A stretch of DNA of 64,000 nt from Algoriphagus sp. CAU 1675. GTDB taxonomy: Bacteria > Bacteroidota > Bacteroidia > Cytophagales > Cyclobacteriaceae. The notes under the pieces were generated by a model. That model was not told the origin of the DNA and did not search any database. It was given only the letters and a program-made list of their open reading frames with translations. The position numbers and the translations under genes were made by a program. The stretch is from NCBI RefSeq assembly GCF_029222925.1, contig NZ_JARHUI010000003.1:541721-605720 (forward strand), in the 5' to 3' direction. Shown in pieces: positions 45,736-55,501 of the stretch; position 1 is the first letter of the stretch, and each line of letters starts with the position of its first letter.

Positions 45736-48147
45736 CTATTCATCCTTCAAGACCTTTGCTGGGTTTTTCTTGGCCGCAGCTAAAGAATGTACTCCGACAA
45801 TTACCAAACATAGAATCAATACACTCAAACCTCCAATTACAAAAAGTAGATACGGCATATCAATCTTGTAATTGAATCCATTTAGGTATTCCCGGGAAAG
45901 ATAATAAGTAGGAATACTGGCCAATAAAAAGGAAATACCGATCAATAGAATATAATCTTTGGAAATCAGACTAAGAATTTGAAAAAGACTAGCTCCCAAA
46001 ACTTTCCTAACGCTGATCTCTTTCATACGCTGGGTAATCGTAAAGGAGGATAATCCAAACAAGCCCATTCCTGAAATGAGCAAGGCCAAAAAGCAGGCAA
46101 AGCCCAATACATTTCGAATCCTAAAATCCTCCTCATAAAATCTATTCATTTCCAGGTCTAAAAATTTGAAGTCAGGTGTTTCGTAAGGATAAACTGCCAA
46201 GTATTCTGCTTTCAGGCTCTCAATCATTTCCGATAGGTTTCTCCCTTCAGCGAGCTTGGCAGAAATCACGTTTTGGTATTCGGGATTTTGAATCAAAACC
46301 ATAGGCAGAATTCCTACTTTCAGACTTGATGAGTTAAAGTCATTAACCACTCCCACAATGGTCTGGCTTTTCCCTCCAAAGTCCACCTGTTTACCTACCG
46401 CTTCCTCAGGAAGTTTCCATCCCACCTCTTTTAAGAATTGCTGATTGACCAACAATTCTGAAGAGTGGTCTCCAAGATTTCGACCTGAAAGTAAGTTCAA
46501 GCCATTGACTGCAATAAATGAACTGTCAATATTCTTTACCTGGGTAAAAAATTTAAGCTCTGTAGTATCTTTGGGAACACTGATATCCGAGGTCCATAAT
46601 CCAGTCGAAGAAACTGGATCTCCACTTAGGCTACTTCCTAGGATGTAAGATTTTTGAGCCAATCTTTCCCTAAGCTGGGTAGCCCTTTCCACTCCTGACC
46701 TAAAAGGAAGATAGGAATAGACTACCATATCATTGTTGAATCCAACAGGATGGCTGGTCACATAGCGAATCTGGAAACTAACAATCAGTACCAAAATGAT
46801 GAAAGCGATAGAACTTGAAAATTGAAGGATGCTCAAGTTTTTTCTTAGAAAAACCCCAATCGAAAATTTCCCCGTCATGACCTTTTCCCCTTTTAAGGCC
46901 CGATGAGGCTGATAATTTGAAAGCACCAGCGAAGGATAAATACCTGCTATCAGTGTGATTCCAACTGTAAATAGGAACAAAAACAGAAAGTTATTCCCTG
47001 AAAAATAATCCATTGTGAAATTTTGAGGCAGATAACTCTGGAAGGTTTTAAAGATCAATTCTGAGAGAATTACCCCAAGTAGGGCCGCTATTAACACCAT
47101 CAAATAGGTTTCTGCCAAAAACTGGAAAACCAACTGGCTTTTACCTCCTCCCAGGGTTTTTCGGATTCCGACTTCCTTAGCCCGGCCAATGGCATGTGCG
47201 GTTTCCAAATTGATAAAATTGAGACAGGCCAGAACCAAAATTATTCCTCCAACTACAAGAAGTCCCTTGAGTAATGCTTTGGAAATCCCTCCATTGGAAT
47301 AGGAATCCGAAAAATGCATTTCGTAAAGTGACTCAAAGTCAAAAGTAGTCTTGCCGTCTTCCTCCTGATCAGCATAATACTTTTGCTCAATTGCCCTAAG
47401 GCCAAGTTTTAGTGACTCTACCTGCGCTTCCGGATTTTTCTTGAAAAACAACTGACTACTGGAGTTAACGTTATTCCAGCTACCCAGATTATACAAACTC
47501 TCCTTTTTATTTCTCTGGGCTGTGACATAGGAAATAAATTCCCGATAGGTTAATTCTGTATTTTCTTTAAAATCTGAAACTACACCGGAAACGGTGACAA
47601 AAATAGAATCCACATCTACAAAAAGCATTTCCTTTCCAAGCACCTGGGCAGGTGATAAACCTGGAAAGTAGGATTTCATACTTTCCTCTGTGATGACCAC
47701 CTGATTGGGTTCGGAAAGTGCTTCCTTAGGATTCCCGGAAAGCCACTCTCTGGGAAAAAGCCGGAAAAACCCCTCATCAGCAAAAGTCACATGATTTTCC
47801 CTCCCAAAAACCTGATTGCTTTCCGGTAAAGCAATCAAGGTTTGATACAAAGTATACAACCTTCCTGATTGCTCAACTCCTGCTACTTCATCCCTTAGTA
47901 CCTCACCCAAAGGTCCCGGAGCTCCAGGAGAACTATACTTCATTGCACCAAAATCAGTGGTAGTCATCACTCTAAAGATCTGATCTCCATCCGGGTGAAA
48001 CCTGTCAAAACTATGGGCATGCCAAACCACATTGAAGATTAGGAAACAAATGGAAATACCCATTGCCAGTCCCAAGACATGTATGATAGTCCTGACCCTG
48101 TTTCGAAGAATATTCCTAAAAGCGATTTTGAAATAGTTTTTTAGCAT
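45736..48147 (-). CDS. FtsX/MacB-like ABC permease, paralogue 2
   Basis: Protein of 803 residues with the same layout as paralogue 1: N-terminal anchor (KNYFKIAFRNILRNRVRTIIHVLG), two large periplasmic domains, helix blocks near 280-440 and from 680, KEISVRKVLGAS and the C-terminal motif KNPAKVLKDE. It is the most divergent of the six in its termini. It begins 53 nt after paralogue 3 with no promoter between, so both are likely to share the promoter at 50680. Confidence 0.9.
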   Translation of the reverse strand: MLKNYFKIAFRNILRNRVRTIIHVLGLAMGISICFLIFNVVWHAHSFDRFHPDGDQIFRVMTTTDFGAMKYSSPGAPGPLGEVLRDEVAGVEQSGRLYTLYQTLIALPESNQVFGRENHVTFADEGFFRLFPREWLSGNPKEALSEPNQVVITEESMKSYFPGLSPAQVLGKEMLFVDVDSIFVTVSGVVSDFKENTELTYREFISYVTAQRNKKESLYNLGSWNNVNSSSQLFFKKNPEAQVESLKLGLRAIEQKYYADQEEDGKTTFDFESLYEMHFSDSYSNGGISKALLKGLLVVGGIILVLACLNFINLETAHAIGRAKEVGIRKTLGGGKSQLVFQFLAETYLMVLIAALLGVILSELIFKTFQSYLPQNFTMDYFSGNNFLFLFLFTVGITLIAGIYPSLVLSNYQPHRALKGEKVMTGKFSIGVFLRKNLSILQFSSSIAFIILVLIVSFQIRYVTSHPVGFNNDMVVYSYLPFRSGVERATQLRERLAQKSYILGSSLSGDPVSSTGLWTSDISVPKDTTELKFFTQVKNIDSSFIAVNGLNLLSGRNLGDHSSELLVNQQFLKEVGWKLPEEAVGKQVDFGGKSQTIVGVVNDFNSSSLKVGILPMVLIQNPEYQNVISAKLAEGRNLSEMIESLKAEYLAVYPYETPDFKFLDLEMNRFYEEDFRIRNVLGFACFLALLISGMGLFGLSSFTITQRMKEISVRKVLGASLFQILSLISKDYILLIGISFLLASIPTYYLSREYLNGFNYKIDMPYLLFVIGGLSVLILCLVIVGVHSLAAAKKNPAKVLKDE

Positions 48148-48200
48148 GTCTTATACAGAATAATATTTAAAAACTTGAAACAGGCCCTCATCTCTTTTCT

Positions 48201-50645
48201 TTATTCATCCTTGAGCGTTTCCACTGGATTTAATCTGGTGGCTTTCAAGGCTTGAAAAGCAACAATCAAAAGCGTAAAAATCACTCCTCCTACAACTAAT
48301 AGCACAAAACTCACCCAGGAAGGCCATTCCTTAACTGCAAATTGGGAAAGCCAAGACTGCATCAGATACCCGCTTAAAGGAATAGCTACAAACACCCCGA
48401 TCAAAGTGATACTCAAAAATTCCTTTCCGAACATCCAGGATATCCCCCATTCCGAAGCTCCCAATACTTTCCGGATCCCGATTTCCTTGGTTCTTCCAGC
48501 TATCGCAAGAGCCACCATGGCAAACAAGCCCATGGAAGCAATCAAAATGGCGATTAAGGCTGCCATTAATACCATCTTCCCCAATCTTTCATCATTTGCA
48601 TATTGGGACTGAACTGTCTCATCCAAAAACCTAAATTCAAATGTCTCCCCGGGGAAGTTTTTGTTCCACTCCCCTTCTAGCATGGCTTTGGTTCTTTCAA
48701 AATTCCCCGAATTCAACTTAACCAATACTCTAGGGTTGGTATTGGATCGGATCATCAAATTGGAAATACCGCTCAAAACTGCATCAGGTGATTTGGCAAA
48801 AAGAATTGGCTCTATCGGTGAATAAAGAGAAGCATGATGGTAATCCTTGACCACCCCAACTATCTGATGGGAATCAAAACGAGATGCATGCAACTGTTCG
48901 GCTAGAGGGTCTTCCCAGTTCAAAGCTTTGGCAAAGGTTTCATTGATCACCATGGCACTACTGTCCATTCCAGGATCGGGATTCAACCCTCTTCCTTCCA
49001 CCAATTCCAACCCAAGGGTTTCCAAATAGTCTCCACCTACAAAATTCACATAAAAATCAAACAGACTTCCGTCTTCCCTAGGAAATGAAACTCGCCAAAA
49101 GGCATTATCCCCATAGGTTCCGACTGAAATTGCTGTGGATAACACCTCGGTTTGGGAAGACAACACTTGCCTGAAGGACTCAGCTTTCGAAAAACTCTCT
49201 TTAAGCGATTTTACAAAGCTCGTGGAGGGAACATCTGGAATCTCAATTACAACAACTTGCTCCTGATTGAATCCCAATTCGAAGTTTCGGATCGCATTCA
49301 TTTGATTGACCATGATCAGAGTAGACGCGATCAGTAAAAAGGAAATGAAAAATTGAAAAGCTACCAGACCTTTTCTCAAACCCTGCTTCCCAAAATGGAT
49401 TGAAAGATTCCCTTTTAAAACCTTGATTGGTCTGAGTCCGGATAGAAAAAATGCCGGATAGGCACCAGCCATAGCAGTGATCAACAGAATCAAACCTGCC
49501 AATATCCCCAATTGTATAGGTCCATAAACCAGATTCAGCTCTTTTTCGAAAAGGGTATTAAAAGTTGGCAAAATCAATTCAGCCAAAACAACTCCCAAAA
49601 TTGTGGCGGCCAAGGTGGTCAAAAATGCCTCCGTTAAAAACTGAAAAATCAACTGGGGAAAATTGGCCCCCATGGTCTTTCTAACTCCTACTTCCCTAGC
49701 GCGTGTAGTCGCCCTTCCGATGGCCATGGTGGTAAAATTGATACAGGCAATCAGCAATACCAAAAATGCAATCCCTGCCAAAATCCAAAGTAAAGAGGCC
49801 TTGGTGGTTTCCAACCCACCGTTTCCAGCGGCTTCGGAAAAATGCATTTCCGAGATCGGAACCAAAGAATAATAGAATTCCCCAGGCACATATTCTTCCC
49901 CGAGGGATTTTTTCATCAGGGCCTCCATACCCCTGTGGATACTAGCCACCTGGTCCTCAGATTGAAGCTTGACAATATTACTGCCCCATACATTATACCA
50001 AGAATTCATACCTTCCTCATCTGTGAAAAAGTCCATATTTTCTATTGGCATCAACATATCAAACCTCAAAGAAGAATTGGCCGGAACATCTTCCAAAAGT
50101 CCACTCACAACATACTCTTGGTAATTTTCACCCATTTTCATTCGAATCGACTTTCCGATCGGATTTGCCTCTCCAAAATATTTTTTAGCCAAAGCCTCTG
50201 TGACCAAAACGCTGTATTTATCCTTCAGCTGAGTGGATGGATCTCCCTGCAACAACTGAAAATCAAAAATTTTCAGAAAATCGGGGTTAACCATCAAAAA
50301 CGGCTGATTCTGGGAGCTCTCGTCCGGTAGTTTTGCCTGAACCGCACTTCCTACCATACCCGAAATCGCCTCAATTTGTGGAAATTCATTTCGAAAGGTT
50401 GGCTCCAAAATCATGGGAGATGAAAAAGATTCCGTCATTTCTCCATCCACCATTTCATGGCTTTTTACCCGGTAAATCCGCTCACTTCCGGGATGGAAAT
50501 TATCAAAGCTCAATTCAAACTGGACAAAAAAGAGAATCAGAATTCCAACTCCAATACCCAGAGACAAGCCAATCAAATTGATACCGGTATGCAACTTGTA
50601 TTTTAGAAGATTTCGAAATGAAATTTTAAGGTAATTCTTGATCAT
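48201..50645 (-). CDS. FtsX/MacB-like ABC permease, paralogue 3
   Basis: Protein of 814 residues from ATG 50645, which gives the family start MIKNYLKISFRNLLKYKLH; ATG 50657 would add four residues. Two FtsX-type halves as in the others, with REVGVRKTMGAN, KEIGIRKVLGAS and an end RLNPVETLKDE close to paralogue 1. It is first in a permease-permease unit without an ATPase of its own. Sigma-54-like motif and palindrome lie upstream. Confidence 0.92.
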   Translation of the reverse strand: MIKNYLKISFRNLLKYKLHTGINLIGLSLGIGVGILILFFVQFELSFDNFHPGSERIYRVKSHEMVDGEMTESFSSPMILEPTFRNEFPQIEAISGMVGSAVQAKLPDESSQNQPFLMVNPDFLKIFDFQLLQGDPSTQLKDKYSVLVTEALAKKYFGEANPIGKSIRMKMGENYQEYVVSGLLEDVPANSSLRFDMLMPIENMDFFTDEEGMNSWYNVWGSNIVKLQSEDQVASIHRGMEALMKKSLGEEYVPGEFYYSLVPISEMHFSEAAGNGGLETTKASLLWILAGIAFLVLLIACINFTTMAIGRATTRAREVGVRKTMGANFPQLIFQFLTEAFLTTLAATILGVVLAELILPTFNTLFEKELNLVYGPIQLGILAGLILLITAMAGAYPAFFLSGLRPIKVLKGNLSIHFGKQGLRKGLVAFQFFISFLLIASTLIMVNQMNAIRNFELGFNQEQVVVIEIPDVPSTSFVKSLKESFSKAESFRQVLSSQTEVLSTAISVGTYGDNAFWRVSFPREDGSLFDFYVNFVGGDYLETLGLELVEGRGLNPDPGMDSSAMVINETFAKALNWEDPLAEQLHASRFDSHQIVGVVKDYHHASLYSPIEPILFAKSPDAVLSGISNLMIRSNTNPRVLVKLNSGNFERTKAMLEGEWNKNFPGETFEFRFLDETVQSQYANDERLGKMVLMAALIAILIASMGLFAMVALAIAGRTKEIGIRKVLGASEWGISWMFGKEFLSITLIGVFVAIPLSGYLMQSWLSQFAVKEWPSWVSFVLLVVGGVIFTLLIVAFQALKATRLNPVETLKDE

Positions 50646-50679
50646 GGGTAGTTGCACTTTTTTTGATTCATTCCCTTAT

Positions 50680-50694
50680 TCTAGGATTATGCCA
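50680..50694 (-). promoter_or_regulatory. Sigma-54-like promoter of permeases 3-2
   Basis: On the minus strand TGGCAT-N5-TAGA. The -24 GG and the -12 G are kept; the following C is missing. Predicted start near 50669, 24 nt before the ATG at 50645, and 66 nt downstream of the palindrome copy at 50760. Confidence 0.45.
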
Positions 50695-50759
50695 GAAAAA
50701 CCAGCCCAAAATGGCTAAAAAGGCCACTTTCCCTCCAATTCTATTTTCAATTCGAACAA

Positions 50760-50781
50760 TATTGTCCGTCATCGGGCAATC
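50760..50781. promoter_or_regulatory. Palindromic activator-type element, copy 2
   Basis: Degenerate copy: arms TTGTCCG and CGGGCAA (one mismatch) around TCAT, preceded by TTCGAACAA as in copies 1 and 4. It lies between the divergent permease 3 and bestrophin genes. Confidence 0.5.
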
Positions 50782-50849
50782 CCAATTTCCTGACTCTTTT
50801 TAATTCTGAAAATTTGACCAGAATTCCCTAGCTTACTATAAAAAACGGC

Positions 50850-51836
50850 ATGTACGCAAATAGGCATTATAGCTTATGGATGACGGTGCGTTGGTCCAAA
50901 AAATCCTTGGTCAATGGATTGATTTATTCCGCCATTATCGTCATCCTCTATGAAATCACCAAAATTCCTTTTTCCCTGCCTTGGCAGCCTATTTCTGTAA
51001 TAGGTGTAGCAGTGGCCTTTTTCTTGGGTTTCAAAAACAACTCTTCCTACGACAGGGCCTGGGAAGCGCGCAAAATCTGGGGGGCAATCGTGAACGACAG
51101 CAGAACCTTTGCAACAGCCATCCTGTCTTTACCCAATCAGGAGGTTCCTTCCTCTTGGAAAAAAAAGATGATCTTTCGGCATCTGGCCTGGCTAATTTCC
51201 CTAAAACATGCCATGCGGAAAGGGAAGCCTTGGGAGCACAATCTCCCGGTCGAAAAAATGGTCTTTACTCCAGGTTTTAAGGAAGAAATGGCCAAAGGAT
51301 TGGTTGAAGAGGTCAACAGATACCTTTCTGAGGAAGAACTTAAATCCCTTCACTCCTATACGAATATGCCCAGCCAACTACTCAAAAACCAAAGTTTGGA
51401 TCTTGAGAAACTCCATTCGGATAAAGGGATTAGTGAATTTAAACAAGTCTGGATTCATCAACTGATCTCCCGTTTTTACGATCACCAAGGGAAGAGTGAA
51501 AGAATAAAAAACTTCCCTTTTCCCAGACAATATGCCTCCACAGGTCTTTGGATTAACTACATCTTTTGTGCCTTGATACCTTTTGGGCTTTTGGACATTT
51601 TTGAGCAGTCCACAGAACTGCATTACTATATGACTGTTCCATTTTCAGGAATTATCATCTGGATTTTCTTTTTGGTAGACCGAATCGGGGACTATTCAGA
51701 AAACCCATTCGAAGCCGGTTACAACGATATACCGATTTCATCCATTACCCGGGTTGTAGAAATTGACCTTTTGGAAATGTTGAATGAAAAAGACATCCCC
51801 AAACCTTATCCAGTCGAAAACGGATTTTTGATGTAA
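50850..51836 (+). CDS. Bestrophin-like anion channel
   Basis: Protein of 328 residues of the bestrophin/YneE (UPF0187) family. Four hydrophobic helices, with the family segment FKNNSSYDRAWEARKIWGAIVNDSR after TM2 and FPFPRQYASTGLWINYIFCALIPFGLLD before TM4. Bacterial members form pentameric channels. It is the only gene pointing right inside the exporter cluster; its start is 69 nt beyond palindrome copy 2, which could act divergently, although no plus-strand sigma-54 motif is seen. Start is ATG 50850. Confidence 0.88.
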   Translation: MYANRHYSLWMTVRWSKKSLVNGLIYSAIIVILYEITKIPFSLPWQPISVIGVAVAFFLGFKNNSSYDRAWEARKIWGAIVNDSRTFATAILSLPNQEVPSSWKKKMIFRHLAWLISLKHAMRKGKPWEHNLPVEKMVFTPGFKEEMAKGLVEEVNRYLSEEELKSLHSYTNMPSQLLKNQSLDLEKLHSDKGISEFKQVWIHQLISRFYDHQGKSERIKNFPFPRQYASTGLWINYIFCALIPFGLLDIFEQSTELHYYMTVPFSGIIIWIFFLVDRIGDYSENPFEAGYNDIPISSITRVVEIDLLEMLNEKDIPKPYPVENGFLM

Positions 51837-51840
51837 CCCA

Positions 51841-51873
51841 AAAAAGGAGAAGCCACTTGAGCTTCTCCTTTTT
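51841..51873. terminator. Bidirectional terminator
   Basis: Stem AAAAAGGAGAAGC/GCTTCTCCTTTTT with a 7-nt loop, between convergent bestrophin and permease 4 genes. Confidence 0.9.
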
Positions 51874-51892
51874 AATAATTGTGGTTTTCAGT

Positions 51893-54319
51893 TTATTCGT
51901 TTTTGATGCTTTTAACTGGATTGGCCCAAGCCGCCTTGAGGGTTTGAGAGGTCACAGTCAAGGCAGCAATTAAACCAGCAATCAGCCCTGCCCAGAGAAA
52001 AACGGTCCAATTGATCCCTGTACGATATGCAAAATCATCCAGCCATTCGCTCATTCCAAACCAAGAAACCGGAATAGCTATTAGAAATCCAATCCCAACC
52101 AATTTGAGAAAGTCCTTTCCCAGCAAAATCAGGATATTGGAGGTTTCCGCCCCCATCACTTTTCTGATTCCAATTTCCCGGGTTCGCTGCTCAGTTGCAA
52201 AAGTCACCAATCCTAAAAGCCCCAAAACAGAAATAACGATAGCCAAGGTTGAAAAGAAAGAGAAAATGGTTTTTACCCTGGCCTCGGCCTCATATTGCCT
52301 ATTGAATCCTTCATCCATAAAAAGAGGTTCAAAGGGAAAATCAGGCCTAAATTCAGTCCATTCTTCCCTTAAAAATGCAAGAACTTCATCCCGCTTTTCC
52401 GAATCAATTCGAATACTTACCTGATTGCTTCTGTCCTGGGATATCAGGAAAACAATTGGAACTATTGGCTGGTGGAGGCTTTCAAAATGAAAGTCCTTCA
52501 TGACCCCTGTCACAAACCCCCTTCTTCCCCCATACAAAAATTGCTTTCCAACTGCTTCTTCAGGGCTATTCCAACCAATTTCCTTTACCGCAGTCTCATT
52601 AAGGATAAAAGCCTCGGTAGAATCGCTGGCTCTCTCAAAATCAAAATCCCTTCCTGAAATGATCGGGATTCCATAGGTTTTGATAAAGTCATGACCTACA
52701 TGGATATCCGCAATACGGATATTCAATTGGCTCATTTCCCCATTGACTTCAGCTGTAGCACCCTGGGAATCCAACAATCTCCCAGATGGCACTCTGCTGG
52801 AAATACTTACTGCCTGGATCCCGGGGTGATTTTCCAAACGGTCTTTGATTATCCTGTAATTATCATTGATTTTCGAATTACTGGGTAAGACTACCATATC
52901 CTCTTTCTTGAATCCCAGATCCTTATTTTGCATGTAATTCAGCTGCCTAATCACTACCAGAACCGCTACAATTAGAACAACAGAAATAGCAAATTGGCCG
53001 ATAACAAGTAATGCTCTGAATTTTTCATGACCCTTTCCGGCTTTAAATGCTCCTTTCAACACTTTGGCTGGTGAAAAACCTGAAAGAAATAAGGCTGGGT
53101 AGCTTCCTGATACCAAGCCAACAAACACCACCAAACCAAATATCCAAAGCAGATAATCGGGGTGTTGGAAAAAGTTTATGCTTAAGGGCTTTTCCGCAAA
53201 ATCAGAGAAAACGGGTAAAAACAGGAATACCAAAATCAGGGCTAAAACTAAGGACAAAAACGTCATCACAAAGGACTCACCCATAAACTGTTTCACAAGC
53301 AAGGTCTTATCTGCCCCCATCACTTTTCTTAACCCTACCTCCATGGAACGGAGCGAGGAGCGGGCGGTAGAAAGATTCATGAAATTGATACAGGCAATTA
53401 ACAGAATAAACAATGCCACTGCCAGATAGATATATACGTAATCAATATTCCCATTAGGCTCAATTTCTGAGTCAAGGTTTGAATTCAAGTGGATATCTGC
53501 TATTGGCCAAAGAAACAACTGGGTTCCTTTTGAATAAGGAATCCCCGCACTGGTTTCACCCATATGCCTGTCAATCATAGAAGGCAGCTTTTCTTCAAAA
53601 TTTTCAGGATCTACCCCTTGGGCCAATTTGATATAGGTGGAAAAATTATTGGATCCATAATTTGACATAAAAGCATCCTGACCTCCATAAAACTGAACAA
53701 CTGGAAGCATGGAAGCCAAGAAATCAACATGAAAATGGGAGTTCTCAGGCATATCTTCCATGACTCCCCTCACCTGCATGGTGAATTCCATCCCCGCAAT
53801 TTCAAGGATCAAATCCTTCCCAATAGCAGACTCATTTCCAAAATACCGGTCGGCTGTACTTTTAGAAAGGATAAGTCCATCGGCTTCAGTCAGGGCTTTT
53901 TTGGATTCCCCTTCCAAAATCTTCCAGGAGAATACATCAAAAGCTTCGGGATCTGCAAAGAAAAAACGATCTTCTACAAAAGCATTGGAACCGGACTTAA
54001 TTAGCGGATCAGCATTCATCAGGCGGGCTGATACTTCCACATCCTCTGGAAAATCGGTATCAATCAAATTGGCAAAAGGCGGAGCGGTATGTCCCAAATG
54101 AAGGCTAATTTCCCCATCTGGGTTAAACCATGCCCTGGAAACCCTGTAAATCCTCTCAGAATCAGGGTAATGCTTGTCGTAGCTTACCTCATATCGTACA
54201 TAAAGTAGAATGACTATACTAACGGCCATGCCAACAGCCAAACCAAATAAATTGATCAACACATAAAGTGGATTCTTTTTGGCATTTCTTATGACAATTT
54301 TGAAGTAGTTTTTAAACAT
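51893..54319 (-). CDS. FtsX/MacB-like ABC permease, paralogue 4
   Basis: Protein of 808 residues: N-terminal anchor FKNYFKIVIRNAKKNPLYVLINLFG, two periplasmic domains, helix blocks near 290-430 and from 680, MEVGLRKVMGAD and REIGIRKVMGAE loops, and the end WANPVKSIKNE, close to paralogues 5 and 6. It follows the DUF2807 gene on the same strand after 160 nt, with a terminator-like hairpin between, so read-through from the DUF2807 promoter would be partial. Confidence 0.92.
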   Translation of the reverse strand: MFKNYFKIVIRNAKKNPLYVLINLFGLAVGMAVSIVILLYVRYEVSYDKHYPDSERIYRVSRAWFNPDGEISLHLGHTAPPFANLIDTDFPEDVEVSARLMNADPLIKSGSNAFVEDRFFFADPEAFDVFSWKILEGESKKALTEADGLILSKSTADRYFGNESAIGKDLILEIAGMEFTMQVRGVMEDMPENSHFHVDFLASMLPVVQFYGGQDAFMSNYGSNNFSTYIKLAQGVDPENFEEKLPSMIDRHMGETSAGIPYSKGTQLFLWPIADIHLNSNLDSEIEPNGNIDYVYIYLAVALFILLIACINFMNLSTARSSLRSMEVGLRKVMGADKTLLVKQFMGESFVMTFLSLVLALILVFLFLPVFSDFAEKPLSINFFQHPDYLLWIFGLVVFVGLVSGSYPALFLSGFSPAKVLKGAFKAGKGHEKFRALLVIGQFAISVVLIVAVLVVIRQLNYMQNKDLGFKKEDMVVLPSNSKINDNYRIIKDRLENHPGIQAVSISSRVPSGRLLDSQGATAEVNGEMSQLNIRIADIHVGHDFIKTYGIPIISGRDFDFERASDSTEAFILNETAVKEIGWNSPEEAVGKQFLYGGRRGFVTGVMKDFHFESLHQPIVPIVFLISQDRSNQVSIRIDSEKRDEVLAFLREEWTEFRPDFPFEPLFMDEGFNRQYEAEARVKTIFSFFSTLAIVISVLGLLGLVTFATEQRTREIGIRKVMGAETSNILILLGKDFLKLVGIGFLIAIPVSWFGMSEWLDDFAYRTGINWTVFLWAGLIAGLIAALTVTSQTLKAAWANPVKSIKNE

Positions 54320-54417
54320 CAGGATTGTGGATTAAGATGAAAACATATACCCGTACTTGGAAAAGAAAAACAATGAAAGCTGTAGAAGAGCCTATAATTG
54401 AACCAGACTAAAAAAGA

Positions 54418-54450
54418 AAAGTACCGATTAATGACGCTAATCGATACTTT
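54418..54450 (-). terminator. Hairpin after the DUF2807 gene
   Basis: Stem AAAGTA-C-CGATTA / TAATCG-A-TACTTT with one internal mismatch and a 7-nt loop. On the minus strand it is followed by TTCTTTTTT, as expected for a terminator. Confidence 0.75.
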
Positions 54451-54479
54451 CTCTTCATTCTACTGGGTTGTTAGTGATT

Positions 54480-55172
54480 TTACTTTTTGATCAGCTTGGT
54501 GGATCCGCTCATTGCGATCCCTCTCATTTCAGGATTACCTCGGTAGTAAATATTACCAGATCCGGAAGAAGCTACTTTCATGCTTTCTTGAACGGAAATC
54601 CAAGTTTCACCAGAACCGGATTTACCTATTTTCACGGAACCTGCTACCAAATCAATTCCCTCAAAATCTCCGGAACCGGACTGTCCAACTTCCAATTCCT
54701 CAACTTCTCCACCTTCAATTTGAACATCTCCCGAACCGCTAATGCCCACGCTCAATTTGCCTGCATTGAGATCCTGCATCTTGATCAAGCCTGATCCTGA
54801 AACTCCAATAGCCATCCGATCTGTAGTGACGTCAGACTCTACAAAAATGGCCCCAGAACCAGAAGCACCTAGACCTTCAAGGTCTCTTACAGTGACATAA
54901 AAAGTAAGATCCACATTGCGGTAATTCCCTCTTTCCAAACCCAATTTCAGTCTTCCGTCATTTACTTCCGTGATCACCTTATCCAAGGCTATGTTTCCGG
55001 ATTCGACCCGAACTTCGTCCCTGTTTCCGATTTTCACATATACCTCCCAACTTCCTCCGGATTCAATTTTGGTGAAATTTCCCGGAGTTCGGGTTTCTGT
55101 CCCCTGAGCGTTGACTGTGTAGCCCATTAGGAATAAAAGAAAGATTAGAGCAGTGGTTTTGATAGTTTTCAT
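54480..55172 (-). CDS. DUF2807 (head-GIN type) secreted beta-helix protein
   Basis: Protein of 230 residues with a signal peptide (1-22, TVNA then Q). The mature part consists of short repeats ending in GSGS or SGSG (LGASGSGAIFVE, VGISGSGDVQIE, VGQSGSGDFEGI and so on), giving a right-handed parallel beta-helix as in the DUF2807 putative adhesin family. Function is not known. Here it sits inside the permease cluster with its own palindrome and sigma-54-like promoter, so it is probably a periplasmic or surface component of the same response. Confidence 0.87.
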   Translation of the reverse strand: MKTIKTTALIFLLFLMGYTVNAQGTETRTPGNFTKIESGGSWEVYVKIGNRDEVRVESGNIALDKVITEVNDGRLKLGLERGNYRNVDLTFYVTVRDLEGLGASGSGAIFVESDVTTDRMAIGVSGSGLIKMQDLNAGKLSVGISGSGDVQIEGGEVEELEVGQSGSGDFEGIDLVAGSVKIGKSGSGETWISVQESMKVASSGSGNIYYRGNPEMRGIAMSGSTKLIKK

Positions 55173-55208
55173 AATTTTTTGAGATATAGATTGGTATTAC
55201 ATATTATT

Positions 55209-55223
55209 CCAGAGACTATGCCA
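55209..55223 (-). promoter_or_regulatory. Sigma-54-like promoter of the DUF2807 gene
   Basis: On the minus strand TGGCAT-N5-CTGG. The predicted start near 55198 is 26 nt before the ATG. The palindrome copy at 55293 lies exactly 70 nt upstream. Confidence 0.5.
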
Positions 55224-55292
55224 AGAGAAAAAAACCAGCTTTTTAAGCGCTATTGCCACTTTCCATAAAAAGAACTGTCCGACTTATCTAAG

Positions 55293-55314
55293 TTTCGACC
55301 GTATGCGGACAAAC
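55293..55314. promoter_or_regulatory. Palindromic activator-type element, copy 3
   Basis: Imperfect copy: TTTCGACCG and GCGGACAAA around TAT, agreeing with copy 1 at 17 of 22 positions. A further half-site CTGTCCG is present 18 nt to the left. The remaining part of this 329-nt gap (55315-55443) holds nothing that I recognise. Confidence 0.55.
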
Positions 55315-55443
55315 ATTCCAAACAAAAACTGGGGGGCCTTCCTAAAATTCAAGCCTTTCATTTCTTGGACTTTAAGCTCTCTAAGTATTAGATGCAGTCG
55401 GATTTTAAAAGGTTGCATTCAAAACCTAGGTAAATCAAATAGA

Positions 55444-55467
55444 AAAAGGTCCCTTGAGGACCTTTTA
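55444..55467 (-). terminator. Terminator of permeases 6-5
   Basis: Stem AAAAGGTCC/GGACCTTTT with a CTTGA loop; on the minus strand it ends in TTTTTCTATTT. It closes the HlyD-ATPase-permease-permease unit. Confidence 0.85.
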
Positions 55468-55501
55468 TATTACAGAGTGCTTCGCTTTTCTAAATACCTT
55501 G

